Positions 11,401 to 22,568 of a stretch of 64,000 nt of DNA are shown here, piece after piece. Origin of the DNA: Batillaria attramentaria (taxonomy: Eukaryota > Mollusca > Gastropoda > Batillariidae); the NCBI GenBank assembly GCA_018292915.2, contig JACVVK020000017.1, positions 1,823,501 through 1,887,500 of the forward strand, read 5' to 3'. Position 1 is the first letter of the stretch, and every line of letters starts with the position of its first letter. The notes under the pieces are model-generated. The model did no database searches and had not been told where the DNA came from. It saw nothing but the letters and a program-made list of their open reading frames with translations. A program made the translations under genes and the position numbers.

Positions 11401-12978
11401 GTGTAAGGTTGAGAGTAAGTTACATTTTAATTTATATATCCTTTGGTGGTGTCGGAAAGGGGTGGGGGGGGGGGGGGCTTGGGTAAGGTGTGTTGAAGGG
11501 TTCAGATTGGTTGCATTGTTAGTGTTTGCAGTTAAGGGGTGTTAGGTGTGAAGTATTCTTATCAACAGTTTACTTTGGAGGTCATATGATGCACTCTGCT
11601 GTGATAGTGATTGGGCAGTTACAATTTTGATGCTGGAAGCAGTACAAAAAGAAATATGCAATGTTTTTAAGTCATTCTGGTTCCCAGCACATTGACTAGG
11701 TATGTATCGAAGGGAAAGTGACAGTGACACTTCACTCTTGAAGTTGACAATTTACTGGTACATGTACTGTACATTTTTCAGGGAGCAATCATTGGCATTG
11801 ATGATGAAGAGGACAGCACTTTCACCATCACTGTTGATCAGAAAACCTTCCACTTTCAAGGTACAAATGCAATGGTTGTAAAATTGTCTCGGCAAAACAA
11901 AGAGCAGCACCAGGTTATCTTGTACAGTTGTAGTTGTGCTACCCTTTTCAGTTTGTTGTCCATAAAGTCATACTATGTATTACCAGAAATCCCTTGGTTG
12001 TCATAGTTGATTGAAAGATAATGTTTGTTTAGTTTGCTGAAGCTGTATTTATGTAGTCTTAATAAAAAGTTAATTGTTCGTTTGTTTTAGATTTTTTTTC
12101 TGTTTGGTGGTTGTTGCAAAACATGGAATAGATTGTGTTATACAAGAATTTGCATGAAACATAGATGAGTATATTATATGTACATTGATGTATTCTTTGT
12201 CGATGTAGCTCGAGATAGTGACGAGCGTGAACGATGGATCGATGCACTGGAAAGTGCCATTGAAAGACAGCATTCTCCAGCTGTAAGTTGACCTCGGACT
12301 TGATTTTCTTCTCTCTTTGAGTCTTTCTCTCTTTCTTTCGTGACATCCGTCAGATGCAAAATTGACGTTTTTCTGGTTGTTTTAATATTTCTTCTCTTTT
12401 TTTTCTTTTTTTTCCATTACACAGGGTCCTCTCGGTCGTCTGGTAAGCCCAGAGGAATTTGAACGGAAGCTGATGGAGACAGATGCGTATCTTCAGCTCC
12501 TTATTGATCAGAACAATGTAAGTGGAAGTGTTCAGTGATTTCTTAATAATAATAAGTATTGTATGGGAGCTTTACCCAATTTCATGAATCGGCTCAAAGC
12601 GCCGCGAACTGAACCCAACCTGTACGCTCGCGTGAAGCACACGCATTCTCTCACACACTGGACATGAACACACTACAATCACATGGTGTGAAGGGTCAGC
12701 TCAGCTATTTAAATTTCGGATTTTAAAATTGCATTTATTTTTTCAAATTTGGTGGGCTGAACATTTCCAATGCAGAGGGGGAGGAAGCCGGAGTACCCGG
12801 AGAGAACCCCCGACAATCGGCCCGAATGAACGGTGTCACATACGAGAAGGAAAAACTCTTTGCCCCGAGTGGGTTTCGAACTCCTGAACTCTCGCATTGG
12901 TGACAAGTCTCTTAACCACTAGACCACTTCGTCTGACCACAGCTTATATAAATATAAATAACAGGGTGGAGGTTTGCT

Positions 12979-13016
<38 letters not shown>

Positions 13017-13458
13017 GCATATATTTGTTGGTATGAGTGCGGGAGTATATGCTTTGAGTCACTTCGTGAGAATTTTGTGCTATATAAGTACAAGTCATTA
13101 TTATTATTATATGTATGTATAGTAGTACTTAGCAGAGGCAGGCTTCAGCTCCTCCAGCTTTGCAGCACCTTGGGCATTTCAAAAGAAAAGGATGTGCACA
13201 TCAAGGAGAAGCCTAGCCTATCATTCTGTAGCCTCCTTCATTTTGCAGGCGCTTCACAAAAGAATTGAGGAGTGCCCTGATCTGGCCACCAGGGAGAGAT
13301 ACAGTGTCATCAATGTGACAACTGATGTGAGGAGTCATCACTTTTTTCCTTCATTTCAATTAGTGAACATATGCTTCGTGAAAATAATAATAATAATGAA
13401 TACAGTTTATATAACGCCTATCTGTTTTCTACGAACACTCTTTGCGCTCACGCGCACA

Positions 13459-13537
<79 letters not shown>

Positions 13538-15632
13538 AGAGCCCATGAAACAGTGGTCGGACTACAGCTCGAAAGCTTGCCTAAAGAGGTAGGATTGGTA
13601 ATGTGGATTGCTAATTTGTACATACTGGAGGAAAGGAAATTCGGGCCAGGTAGCACATAACCACAGTGCAACACCACTCTTTTTTTTTTTTTCTCACCCA
13701 GCATGCATAATTGTTACTGCGCGTCTTCCATTCTGCGGCCCCTCCCATTTTGGTGTCCATGTGTTCAAACCTGTAATTTTTTTTTTTCAGATAGTGAGTA
13801 AGCGCTGAGTAAGGATGTGTGCAGCAATTGTAGTTTTTCTTTTCCAGGCAATGATAGAGGCCATCAAGCACGCCATTGTCAATCTTCAAATTTCAAAGGT
13901 GAAGTCATTACAGCAGGTATTTACTTGTAAGCACACAGCTGACAAAACGTATGTGTTCACATGGAGCAAGAGAGAGAGAGAGAGAGAGAGATTAGTCCAT
14001 TTTTTTTTTTTTTTTATTTGTTGCTGCCCCAACTCTTTGCCAGCTCCAGTGGTGTTCCTCCCAGGTAATGGGTGGAATCCACAGACGGCTCGGAAGCTGG
14101 GACAATTTTTTTTATTATGCATGATGATGGAGATGAGGATGATGGTAAGATGATGCTATGGAGGTCCGTGTGGTTCAGGACTGCGGGACAGGGCCGCATT
14201 CCACGCTTCTTGTCATAAATATCCCGGCATTAACCAGGCCCAGGAACTACGGCACCTGTGGCGCCGGCCGTGTAATCATCCACATCATAAGACGTGTCAT
14301 ACCAAAGGAAGCACCCCCAAAGTCGCACCCGTGAAGTGGGTGAAACTCGGCTGTGTGGCAACAGCCTCCCCATTGGGTCCATAGCACACCCGCTCTGGGT
14401 AGGAGCTGACCTAGGTAGGAAAAATCCCGCTTGTCTCAGCTGGGACTCGAACCCGGGTCTTCCGGTCCATAGTCCGAAGTGCTAACCACTACACTACAGG
14501 GGCCGGTCGAGATTAGTCCATTTCAGTTCAGTTCAGTTTAGTGCAAATTTAGTTCAGTTCAGTGTAGCTTTACTTTTCAAACTATGTTCTTGTCCCTTTT
14601 GGGCTGCTGTGCATAGCCACTCAACCTACCGGGTATGTACCTTTTGGGGAGGGAGGTGGGGGTAGGGGGTATTTTGCCATTTATTTTAATTCAGTTCAGT
14701 GACTCTCTCCATGCACATTTTTTAAAATGTATACATGTATCTTCTCTCTACAGGAAAGCTTGAAAGAGCCGGTCCTAAACGGGTCGGCACATGTTCTGCC
14801 TCCTATCACAACCGAAGCCAACTTCAATCACTTTAAAGGTAAATGGACAAAAATGGTGTGCACCCAGCAAGTCACACATCACTGAAGCACCGTTAAGGCC
14901 GTTCTTAACCGGGCGAACTTTTGGTTCGCAAACTAGGTTCGAAGAGTATGGCGAACTAGGGTTCGCGCACGTTGTTTCTTAACCAACCGAACGCTTCTTC
15001 CCAAACCCTGGTTCGAAAGGTTCGCCGAACTAGGTTTGAAGTCTGCACAGCGTGTTGTGGGAACCCTGGCGATCCTTTGGCCGATCCTGCGCTCTGATTG
15101 GTTGCTCGGGGGAGAGCTGTTGTGCGCATGTACAAAGTTGAGGAAAATGGCGGACGGCATGGCAGCTACGACTCACTTGACATTTCCCTCTCTTGCGCTC
15201 TTTTCCTCTTTCCTCCTCTTCCTCGGCTTCCAAGAGTTCACTCAAAACGATAGCTACCGCAAATGCCTCGTCGTCTCGATCTACGAAGGCGGCCATTTTG
15301 GTTGTTTACGATTGTCTCAACTCTCGCCCTGTTACGGTTCGGGCGATGACGTATGCATATCATTAACGGTCGGTTAAGAAAGAGAACTAGTTCGGCCGAA
15401 CCTCTGGAACTACGTATGTGTGAGAGCTCGCCCTATTTGTATACAATACACAGTTCGCCGAACAGGTTTGCTGGACTGGTGGTTCGCCCGGTTAAGAACG
15501 GCCTTTACAGTACCTTCATTGTGTGTCACATTGTAAATGAACTAAACTTTTTGTTTGTTTTTTGGCACTATGGGTTATATTTGTAAATAATTTGTGTTTA
15601 ATATGTATGGATTTATATGTCTAGATAAATTA

Positions 15633-15689
<57 letters not shown>

Positions 15690-15998
15690 CCAGAAGAAAA
15701 TTTTCTGCCATCGACAGACAATAAAGTTATATTGAATTGAATTGAATTGAATTGAATTGAAAATTCATAGATCTTGGATTTACTTATTTATTTGAATTCC
15801 TGATCAAGGATTAGAATTTGTGATTTTTCTCAGATTTATCTTAGATGTGTGACTTTCGTTTGAGTGAATCTTAGTAACGTACACTGGATTGATTGAGCGA
15901 GTGTGGAAACTAACATGGTCACTATGAACAAGATAAAATTTAGAGACTTGGATTTGCTGAGATATTCAGACACTGTTTACATATGTGTGTGCGTGTGT

Positions 15999-16043
<45 letters not shown>

Positions 16044-19002
16044 TATCTAGCACCAGTGCCAGCTGACCTACCAAGTGCCGGGCCTGCCACAGTACCCGTT
16101 GTACCAGAAGTGTCATATTCCAGTAGTGAAGATGATGAATTCTACGATGCAGAGGAACTCAAGTCACCAAAGCAATCGCCCATGTACGTGTTCATATGCA
16201 TGTGTGTTTGTGTGTGTGTGTGTGTATGTGAGACTGTGCCTGTATCTACTTTACTTGTTAGACCGTAGATCCTTTAATAAAAAAAAAAAAAAGAAGGTAG
16301 AATTCATAGACATGCTGGAATATGTTGGGAAAATGGGTTGTTCAAAATTGTATGTGTGTGTGTGTATGTGTGTGAGTATGTGTGTTTGAAGTAAGTGTTG
16401 GAAATAAAAGTTGCAGCCATGTTGAATGAATTCAGTCTCTATATTACATTTCTCAAAGGTATATGTATGTGGTGTCACGTTTATGATGGTTTTTATATCC
16501 TTTTCTTTCTTGCGGGAAAAAACAGGAAAGAAGTGTTGTCATCGAGCCCAAAGAGAGAGCCGCCACCAACTGTGATAAAAGCAAAGGATGACTCCTTTGA
16601 TGGTATGCTGCTATAGCTGGCCATATTTTTAGCTGGAGAGCTCGAGCAAAACAAAGTGAAACGTACACATAATGTTTTTGCTTGTAATTTCACATGAAAA
16701 TTACTATAACTGCAAGGTTGCTATAAGATTGCTATTCCTTTGCAGCATAATTTTCTGGTAAACACCTTTTATTTTATGTATTTTTGGGGTTTTTTTTTTG
16801 GGGGGGGGGGGAGGAGGTGTTGGGCTGCCCCAGCTCTTCTGCAGCTTCAGTGGTATTCCTCCCAGGTCAGGGGTGGAATCCAGTGAGTGCTCGGAAGCAG
16901 GGATAATTTTTATTATGCATGATGATGGTATGGTGATGCTATGGAGGTCCATGTGGACTGCATGTCACGTCCGCATTCAGTGCTTCCTGTTATAAATATC
17001 CCGGCGTTAACCAGGCCTGGGAACTATGGCACCTGTGGTTCTGGCTGTGTAATCGTCCACATTATGAGATGTGCCATAACAAGGAAAGCAATCCCCCAAA
17101 GTTGCACCCTTGAAGTGGGTGAGTCTCGGCTGTGTGGCCTCACCATTGGATCCGTAGCACGCCCGTTGTGGGTAGGAGCCAACTTATGTAGGAAAAATCC
17201 TGCTTGCCTCAGCTGGGGCTTGAACCTGGTTCTGCTGGTAGATGTAATGATTTTGTAATTCCTACTGCCGGTAGTTGTAGTATTCATGTTCTGTTTTCTA
17301 CTCCTTAGATGTTTTGTTTTATCCTTTTGCAGATCTATATGACTTACAAGATGAGGAAGATTGTAAGTCAGCTTTTTAAAAGTTTCATGTGATATTTTTC
17401 ATGTTCTTGCCTTCTTTCTCCTTCTCCTTTCTCTCTTCTTTCTCTTTCTTTTATAGGACTATGGACATGAAAAAACAACAACAAACAAAACAACAACAAC
17501 AACAACAAAAAACAAACAGCACGAAGACACTGAACAACAGGGAGAAAAAAATGACTTGCATAGTAGTGTATTTCTTGATAATAATTTTTGTTGGCACATG
17601 TAACATTTTCAGTCCTCTTTGAATTTAGATCACTCCCTTTTCCTTGTCATTTGTGGGGGAGGAAAATTCTAGCAGTGTCAACTCAACAATATTTGGTCCT
17701 AGGCTACAGACAAGATTGTATTTGATCAGCAAGTGCAAAGTGTGAATTGAATTGCAGCTTTTGTATTGTTACTGCAAATTAGATGGAAAAGTCTAATATG
17801 CATCTCAGGGGTTCCTTGAACTTAAAGAGAAACATCTTTCTTGTAACAACAGTGGGATCCATGGAGAAACATGGGAGCATCATCGGACATCTCCTGTCTC
17901 AGGTTCGTATCGGAATGGATCTCACAAAGGTTGTACTCCCAACCTTCATTCTGGAACGGAGGTCCTTGCTGGAGATGTACGCCGACTTTTTTGCGCACCC
18001 AGATTACTTTTGCAAGTGAGTTCTGGGTGTTTTGTGGAATGAGGGGTTATACTTCAAAGACTGGGAGTTTTATGTGGTTGCCTTGTTGACGTTCAGCCGG
18101 ATACTGCCTGCCCTTTTTTTTTTTAGTTTTGGCGTGCAATGTGGTTGAAACTGGTTTTGATATTGGTTGTTTCTTTAGTGCCGTTGTTGTAGGAAGGGAA
18201 ATATATCCTTCTCCAACCAGCTATAGTCCAGTTGTGTTTCTATGTACATATTTTTGTTGTTGTTAGGATTGCTGACATGCCAACACCCAGAGACCGAATG
18301 GTGCAAGTTGTGAGGTGGTACATGTCTGCATTCCACGCAGGAAGACCGAGCGAAATCGCCAAGAAGCCATACAACCCTATTCTGGGTGAAACCTTTCAGT
18401 GCTTTTGGACACTACCTGACGCTCCTGAAACCACGGTAGTGCCAAACTGACCACAATCCACATCTAGTCTGCAGGATTTCACAAAACACAGAAAAAACAA
18501 AACAAAAACACCACCACCACACACACGTGCGCACACGCACACGCACACACACGCACACACACACACACACAAAAAAAACGCAAAAATTAACTAGATGCTA
18601 GGTAACCCAAATGTGAAAGTAAACTGACCCACCAAAAATTGAATATCCACCCATCATTTGTCACAGAATACAGTTGTGTACATGACCTCCAATAGGGAAC
18701 ACATACATTCTTCATGTGCAGTGTGTGCATGCTGTACAGTCAAACTACGGAGGACTAGAGGGAGAGTAAAAGGAGGTAGAAAAGAAACTTTTACTTCAGT
18801 TTGTGGACTTGGCACTGGGAAATGGCTTTTGGACTTAACTGTGGTAACAGGGAATGGGGGAACACAACTGTTTTTTACGGCTTTGTTGTGTGTGTAGGAG
18901 ACAGTTCCTGGAGGACCCATCCCCTGGGGAACACAGGAAAACTTGTGTTTTATTGCTGAGCAAGTGTCTCACCATCCCCCTAGTAAGTGTGCACCCTGTG
19001 CG

Positions 19003-19050
<48 letters not shown>

Positions 19051-22000
19051 ATTCAGTCTTCTATCAGTGTTGTGTGCTGCTAGAGTTTAAGTAAGTTCAA
19101 CAATGCAATGGCATTGGCTGGAAGAGTGGCATTGTGGTATATGCATATATATGTATTGTGTGTAGGTTTGTTTGTTTTGACTTTCATTTCCTTTGTCTTT
19201 CTCTGCAGTCTCTGCTTTCTATGCTGAACACTACAACAAGAAGATCGCCCTAGACGGCTACATCTGGACCAAGTCAAAGTTCCTTGGACTGTCGATCGGT
19301 GTGCATATGATCGGCCAGTCCATTATCTCAGTTTTGAACCATGATGAGGAGTACATCTTCACATTTCCCAATGGATACGGCAGGTATGTTGCCGGCACCT
19401 CACTCTTCAAACACACTTAAACAAAAGCAAATACTGAAAACCTTTCATTTGACCATTGACCAGTGTTCAGAATACTAAAAGCACTTTACAAGCACTACTT
19501 TTGCTGCTTTATAGCGTACTAAATATGGATGTGTTCTTCTGTGACAGATCTATTCTGACTGTTCCGTGGGTGGAACTGGGCGGAAAGGTGCAGATTACAT
19601 GTGCCAAAACTGGATACAACGCCAACATTGAGTTCCACACGAAGGTGGGGGTAACCGTAGTTTTGTTTATTTTTGGTTGTATTACTTGGCTTTGACTAGA
19701 ACATCTGTGTACTGTTGACATTTGCTGACAGATTGCAGGATAGAGTTTTGACCATATTGATATGTCCTGATTTGGTTCTGTTGGTATTGATATGAATAAA
19801 CTAATCTTGAACTGTAACACTATGTCATAAGATTTCATCTATAAGTCAGTTTTATCTGTTTATTTTTTTTTAAATTTTTTTTTTACTGTAGTTAAAAAAA
19901 GTGGTTCCTGTGTCAGTGTACTTTGTTTTACTCACATATTGATTTATCTCGTTTCAGCCTTTCTATGGGGGGAAGAAGCATCGTATCACAGGAGAGATCT
20001 TTGAACCCAACGTGAAGAAACCATTCGTTACCATTGATGGAGAATGGAACGGTTCTATGTATGCCAAGTACAGCACAGGGGTGGGTGTGTCTCTGTTTCA
20101 AAGGGAAATTTGTGTGTGTGCGTGTGTGTGTGTGTTGGGGGGGGGGGGGGGGGGGTCATGCTGTAAGAGAGTGACCTTAGTTTCCTTTCTTTTCTTTTTT
20201 TTCTTTTTTTTTTTTTAACAGGGTTTTGGCAGAGTCTTGCCATTTCCAAGAGTGCCCTATTCTAATTCTGTGTGTTTGTCAACAGATGAATGAAATTTTC
20301 GTGGACACAAAGAAGATCCCGATCCACAAGAAAAGAGTGAAGCCACTGGATCAGCAGGGAGAGATGGAATCTCGCAGGTAAGTTAAAAAAAAACCCAAAA
20401 AACCAAACAAACAACTACACACAAAAATAGAAACAATGGTTTCCATAAAAACTAAGAATTAAAAAAAAAAGGAAAAAACAAAACAAAACAAAAAAACAGA
20501 GAGGACAGCATGAACAAATAACTGTGAGCATATGAAGTTGTGCAGTCATTGAAAGCCTGGAGTGTGCGAACAAGCTGTTATGCATACTTTGCACTACATG
20601 GATGTGGAAATCTACTGACTGACAACACACCCATCCGCATTGTGCAGTTGAGCCGCCGCCTTTTTATTATCGCCTTCTCTCTCCTTTAGGTTGTGGAAGG
20701 ATGTGACAAAAAGTTTGATCACCAAGGATGTCGAAGCAGCAACTGAGTTTAAACGGCAACTTGAGCAGCGGCAAAGGGATGAAGCGAAGGAACGTAAAGA
20801 ATCTGGTGTAAAGTGGGAAACCAAGGTCAGTGCTTCTGTGTTTGATGTCAAGGCAGTAGGGATTGGATTGATAGAGTGGGGGCACGTGTTTGATGACAAG
20901 GCAGTAGGGATTGGATTGATAGAGTGGGGGCACGTGTTTGATGACAAGGCAGTAGGGATTGGATTGATAGAGTGGGGGCACGTGTTTGATGACAAGGCAG
21001 TTGGGATTGGATTGATAGAGTGGGGGCACGTGTTTGATGACAAGGCAGTTAGGGATTGGATTGATAGAGTGGGGGCACGTGTTTGATGACAAGGCAGTTA
21101 GGGATTGGATTGATAGAGTGGGGGCACGTGTTTGATGACAAGGCAGTTGGGATTGGATTGATAGAGTGGGGGCACGTGTTTGATGACAAGGCAGTTGGGA
21201 TTGGATTGATAGAGTGGGGGCACGTGTTTGATGACAAGGCAGTAGGGATTGGATTGATAGAGTGGGGGCACGTGTTTTGATGACAAGGCAGTTGGGATTG
21301 GATTGATAGAGTGGGGGCCACGTGTTTGATGACAAGGCAGTTGGGATTGGATTGATAGAGTGGGGGCACGTGTTTGATGACAAGGCAGTTGGGATTGGAT
21401 TGATAGAGTGGGGGCACGTGTTTGATGACAAGGCAGTTAGGGATTGGATTGATAGAGTGGGGGCACGTGTTTTGATGACAAGGCAGTTGGGATTGGATTG
21501 ATAGAGTGGGGGCACGTGTTTGATGACAAGGCAGTAGGGATTGGATTGATAGAGTGGGGGCACGTGTTTGATGACAAGGCAGTTGGGATTGGATTGATAG
21601 AGTGGGGGCACGTGTTTGATGACAAGGCAGTTGGGATTGGATTGATAGAGTGGGGGCACGTGTTTGATGACAAGGCAGTTGGGATTGGATTGATAGAGTG
21701 GGGGCACGTGTTTGATGACAGGCAGTTGGGATTGGATTGATAGAGTGGGGGCACGTGTTTGATGACAAGGCAGTAGGGATTGGATTGATAGAGTGGGGGG
21801 CACGTGTTTGATGACAAGGCAGTTGGGATTGGATTGATAGAGTGGGGGGCACGTGTTTGATGACAAGGCAGTAGGGATTGGATTGATAGAGTGGGGGCAC
21901 GTGTTTGATGACAAGGCAGTTGGGATTGGATTGATAGAGTGGGGGGCACGTGTTTGATGACAAGGCAGTTGGGATTGGATTGATAGAGTGGGGGCACGTG

Positions 22001-22568
22001 TTTGATGACAAGGCAGTAGGGATTGGATTGATAGAGTGGGGGCACGTGTTTGATGACAAGGCAGTAGGGATTGGATTGATAGAGTGGGGGCACGTGTTTG
22101 ATGACAAGGCAGTAGGGATTGGATTGATAGAGTGGGGGCACGTGTTTGATGACAAGGCAGTTGGGATTGGATTGATAGTGGGGGCGTCACCCCCCCACCC
22201 CCCACCCCCACACACAAAACCAAACCGAGAAACAACAAGAAAAACCAAATGGAACCATTCCCTCCAAAACAAACACAAACAGCAGCAACAAAAAAATTAC
22301 AACAAAAAATGACCCCCCCTCCTCCGGCGTCTTAGTGACTTTAGCAAATGAACGTTACCTGTTGTTAAAACCAGTTGTGTGATGTGCTCCAACCTGATCT
22401 TTTATGGAGATGACATTAGAGGGGGGGGGGGGGGGCACAAGCAGGACTGATAAGATATAAGATATGACTGCAGTGTCATTACAGGATGTGCCTTTTCTCT
22501 TGCAGAATTTCCATGAGGAAGGAGAACACTGGGTATATGACAATCCTATCCTGAAACGCCTGCACTGA
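8360..22568 (+). CDS. OSBPL9: Oxysterol-binding protein-related protein 9 (ORP9)-like
   Basis: Twenty coding exons read in continuous phase (659 aa with first exon 1a): 8360-8467 (or 8679-8786), 11364-11414, 11782-11860, 12209-12282, 12425-12517, 13249-13326, 13848-13916, 14754-14838, 16051-16183, 16526-16602, 17333-17362, 17853-18015, 18267-18435, 18898-18982, 19209-19383, 19548-19644, 19958-20080, 20286-20377, 20690-20825, 22506-22568. Residues 1-104 form a PH domain ([40 protein letters not shown]). A short linker carries EFYDAEE (~242-248), an FFAT-type motif for ER VAP proteins. Residues ~293-650 are the sterol/PI4P-binding ORD, with [10 protein letters not shown] and the family signature EQVSHHPP (424-431). 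Human ORP9 exchanges PI4P for phosphatidylserine or sterol at ER-Golgi contacts. Human ORP9 is 736 aa; the difference is mainly a shorter linker here. Confidence 0.97.
8679..8786 (+). CDS. OSBPL9: OSBPL9 alternative first coding exon 1b (tandem duplicate of 1a)
   Basis: This is a second exon of exactly the same length (108 nt), with its own ATG, encoding [20 protein letters not shown] and [16 protein letters not shown]. It ends in a GTGCGT donor, also phase 0. Most differences from 1a are synonymous or conservative, as expected for a duplicate kept under protein-level selection. No convincing acceptor precedes it, so it would be used from its own promoter instead of 1a. Confidence 0.85.
9125..9496. 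mobile_element. Foldback MITE, copy III (OSBPL9 intron 1)
   Basis: It runs from GGTCCTACTAATTACCGAAA to TTCGGTAATTAGTAGGAC with the same long inverted halves as copies I and II. The flanks share only a short TGG. Intact ends and high similarity suggest a fairly recent insertion. Confidence 0.85.
12543..12940 (-). mobile_element. tRNA-derived SINE
   Basis: On the minus strand the element begins with a tRNA-like head (about 12938-12868). It has a box A-like GTGGTCTAGTGGTTAAGAGA and a box B-like GAGTTCGAAACCC, followed by a body containing the complement of GGAGTACCCGGAGAGAACCC. It ends in a short (TTA)n tail near 12543. This is not a functional tRNA because the head is fused to a long body. 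It lies in the OSBPL9 intron after exon 5. Confidence 0.8.
12978..13018. repeat. (TG)n/(CG)n microsatellite
   Basis: Tandem TG dinucleotides with a short GCGCGCGC interruption, in an OSBPL9 intron. Short ORFs across it are artefacts. Confidence 0.95.
13450..13535. repeat. Long (CA)n microsatellite
   Basis: About 40 CA repeats preceded by CGCACACGCGCACA, in the OSBPL9 intron between exons 6 and 7. Apparent ORFs of poly-Thr-His or poly-Cys-Val here are artefacts. Confidence 0.98.
14003..14508 (-). mobile_element. tRNA-derived SINE with poly(A) tail and 15-bp target-site duplication
   Basis: GAGATTAGTCCATTT occurs at 13988-14002 and again at 14509-14523, a perfect 15-bp TSD. Inside, the minus strand starts with a tRNA-like head (TAGTGTAGTGGTTAGCAC as box A, GGGTTCGAGTCCC as box B), then a long body, and finishes with a poly(A) run (poly-T at 14003-14018 on the plus strand). 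The body is shared with 16815-17240. Confidence 0.9.
14896..15504 (-). mobile_element. PIF/Harbinger-type DNA transposon, deleted derivative with transposase N-terminal remnant
   Basis: Perfect inverted repeats of 23 bp (starting AGGCCGTTCTTAACCGGGCG) are flanked by TTA on both sides (14893-14895 and 15505-15507), the hallmark Harbinger target duplication. The minus strand from 15296 encodes [20 protein letters not shown] followed by [17 protein letters not shown], resembling the acidic-then-basic N-terminus of Harbinger nucleases. The DDE catalytic part is missing. Higher GC than its surroundings also marks it as an insertion. It lies in the OSBPL9 intron after exon 8. Confidence 0.8.
15633..15687. 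repeat. (TG)n microsatellite
   Basis: About 27 TG repeats in the OSBPL9 intron after exon 8. Another TG tract of about 48 bp (15994-16042) ends only a few bases before the acceptor of the exon at 16051. Confidence 0.97.
16815..17240 (-). mobile_element. Truncated copy of the SINE family at 14003-14508
   Basis: It shares long stretches with the 14003-14508 element, for example TTATTATGCATGATGATGG, ATAAATATCCCGGC and TAGGAAAAATCC. The tRNA head is cut just beyond a box B-like GGTTCAAGCCCC, so it is 5'-truncated. It lies in the OSBPL9 intron between exons 10 and 11. Confidence 0.8.
18995..19048. repeat. (TG)n microsatellite
   Basis: TG tract beginning about 13 bp after the donor of the OSBPL9 exon that carries the EQVSHHPP signature. 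Confidence 0.95.
20837..22185. repeat. 48-bp minisatellite (~27-28 units) in the last OSBPL9 intron
   Basis: A near-identical unit of 48 bp, read as GGGATTGGATTGATAGAGTG then GGGGCACGTGTTTGATGACA then AGGCAGTA or AGGCAGTT, is repeated about 27 times. The array begins about 11 bp after the donor of the exon ending at 20825. Units vary at a few positions (GTAGGG/GTTGGG) and some carry one-base indels. Each unit has one CACGTG palindrome. Because 48 is a multiple of three and the unit lacks stops in several frames, long ORFs appear on both strands, including one of 523 codons on the minus strand. These are repeat artefacts, not genes. Confidence 0.98.

Noticed and set aside
13429..13704. ORFs of repeated Thr-His or Cys-Val
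   Set aside because: Translations of the (CA)n microsatellite.
14440..14508. Possible tRNA gene on the minus strand
   Set aside because: Box A and B are present but the sequence is fused to a 430-bp body with poly(A) tail and a 15-bp TSD, so it is a SINE head.
15036..15377. 113-codon plus-strand ORF starting [16 protein letters not shown]
   Set aside because: It lies wholly inside the Harbinger derivative, antisense to the transposase remnant.
20837..22185. CRISPR-like regular repeat array
   Set aside because: Units are contiguous 48-bp copies with no unique spacers, inside a eukaryotic intron: a minisatellite.
20667..22238. 523-codon minus-strand ORF and overlapping long ORFs on both strands
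   Set aside because: All are translations of the 48-bp minisatellite; the unit is divisible by three and has few stops. There is no start context, splice sites or non-repetitive domain.
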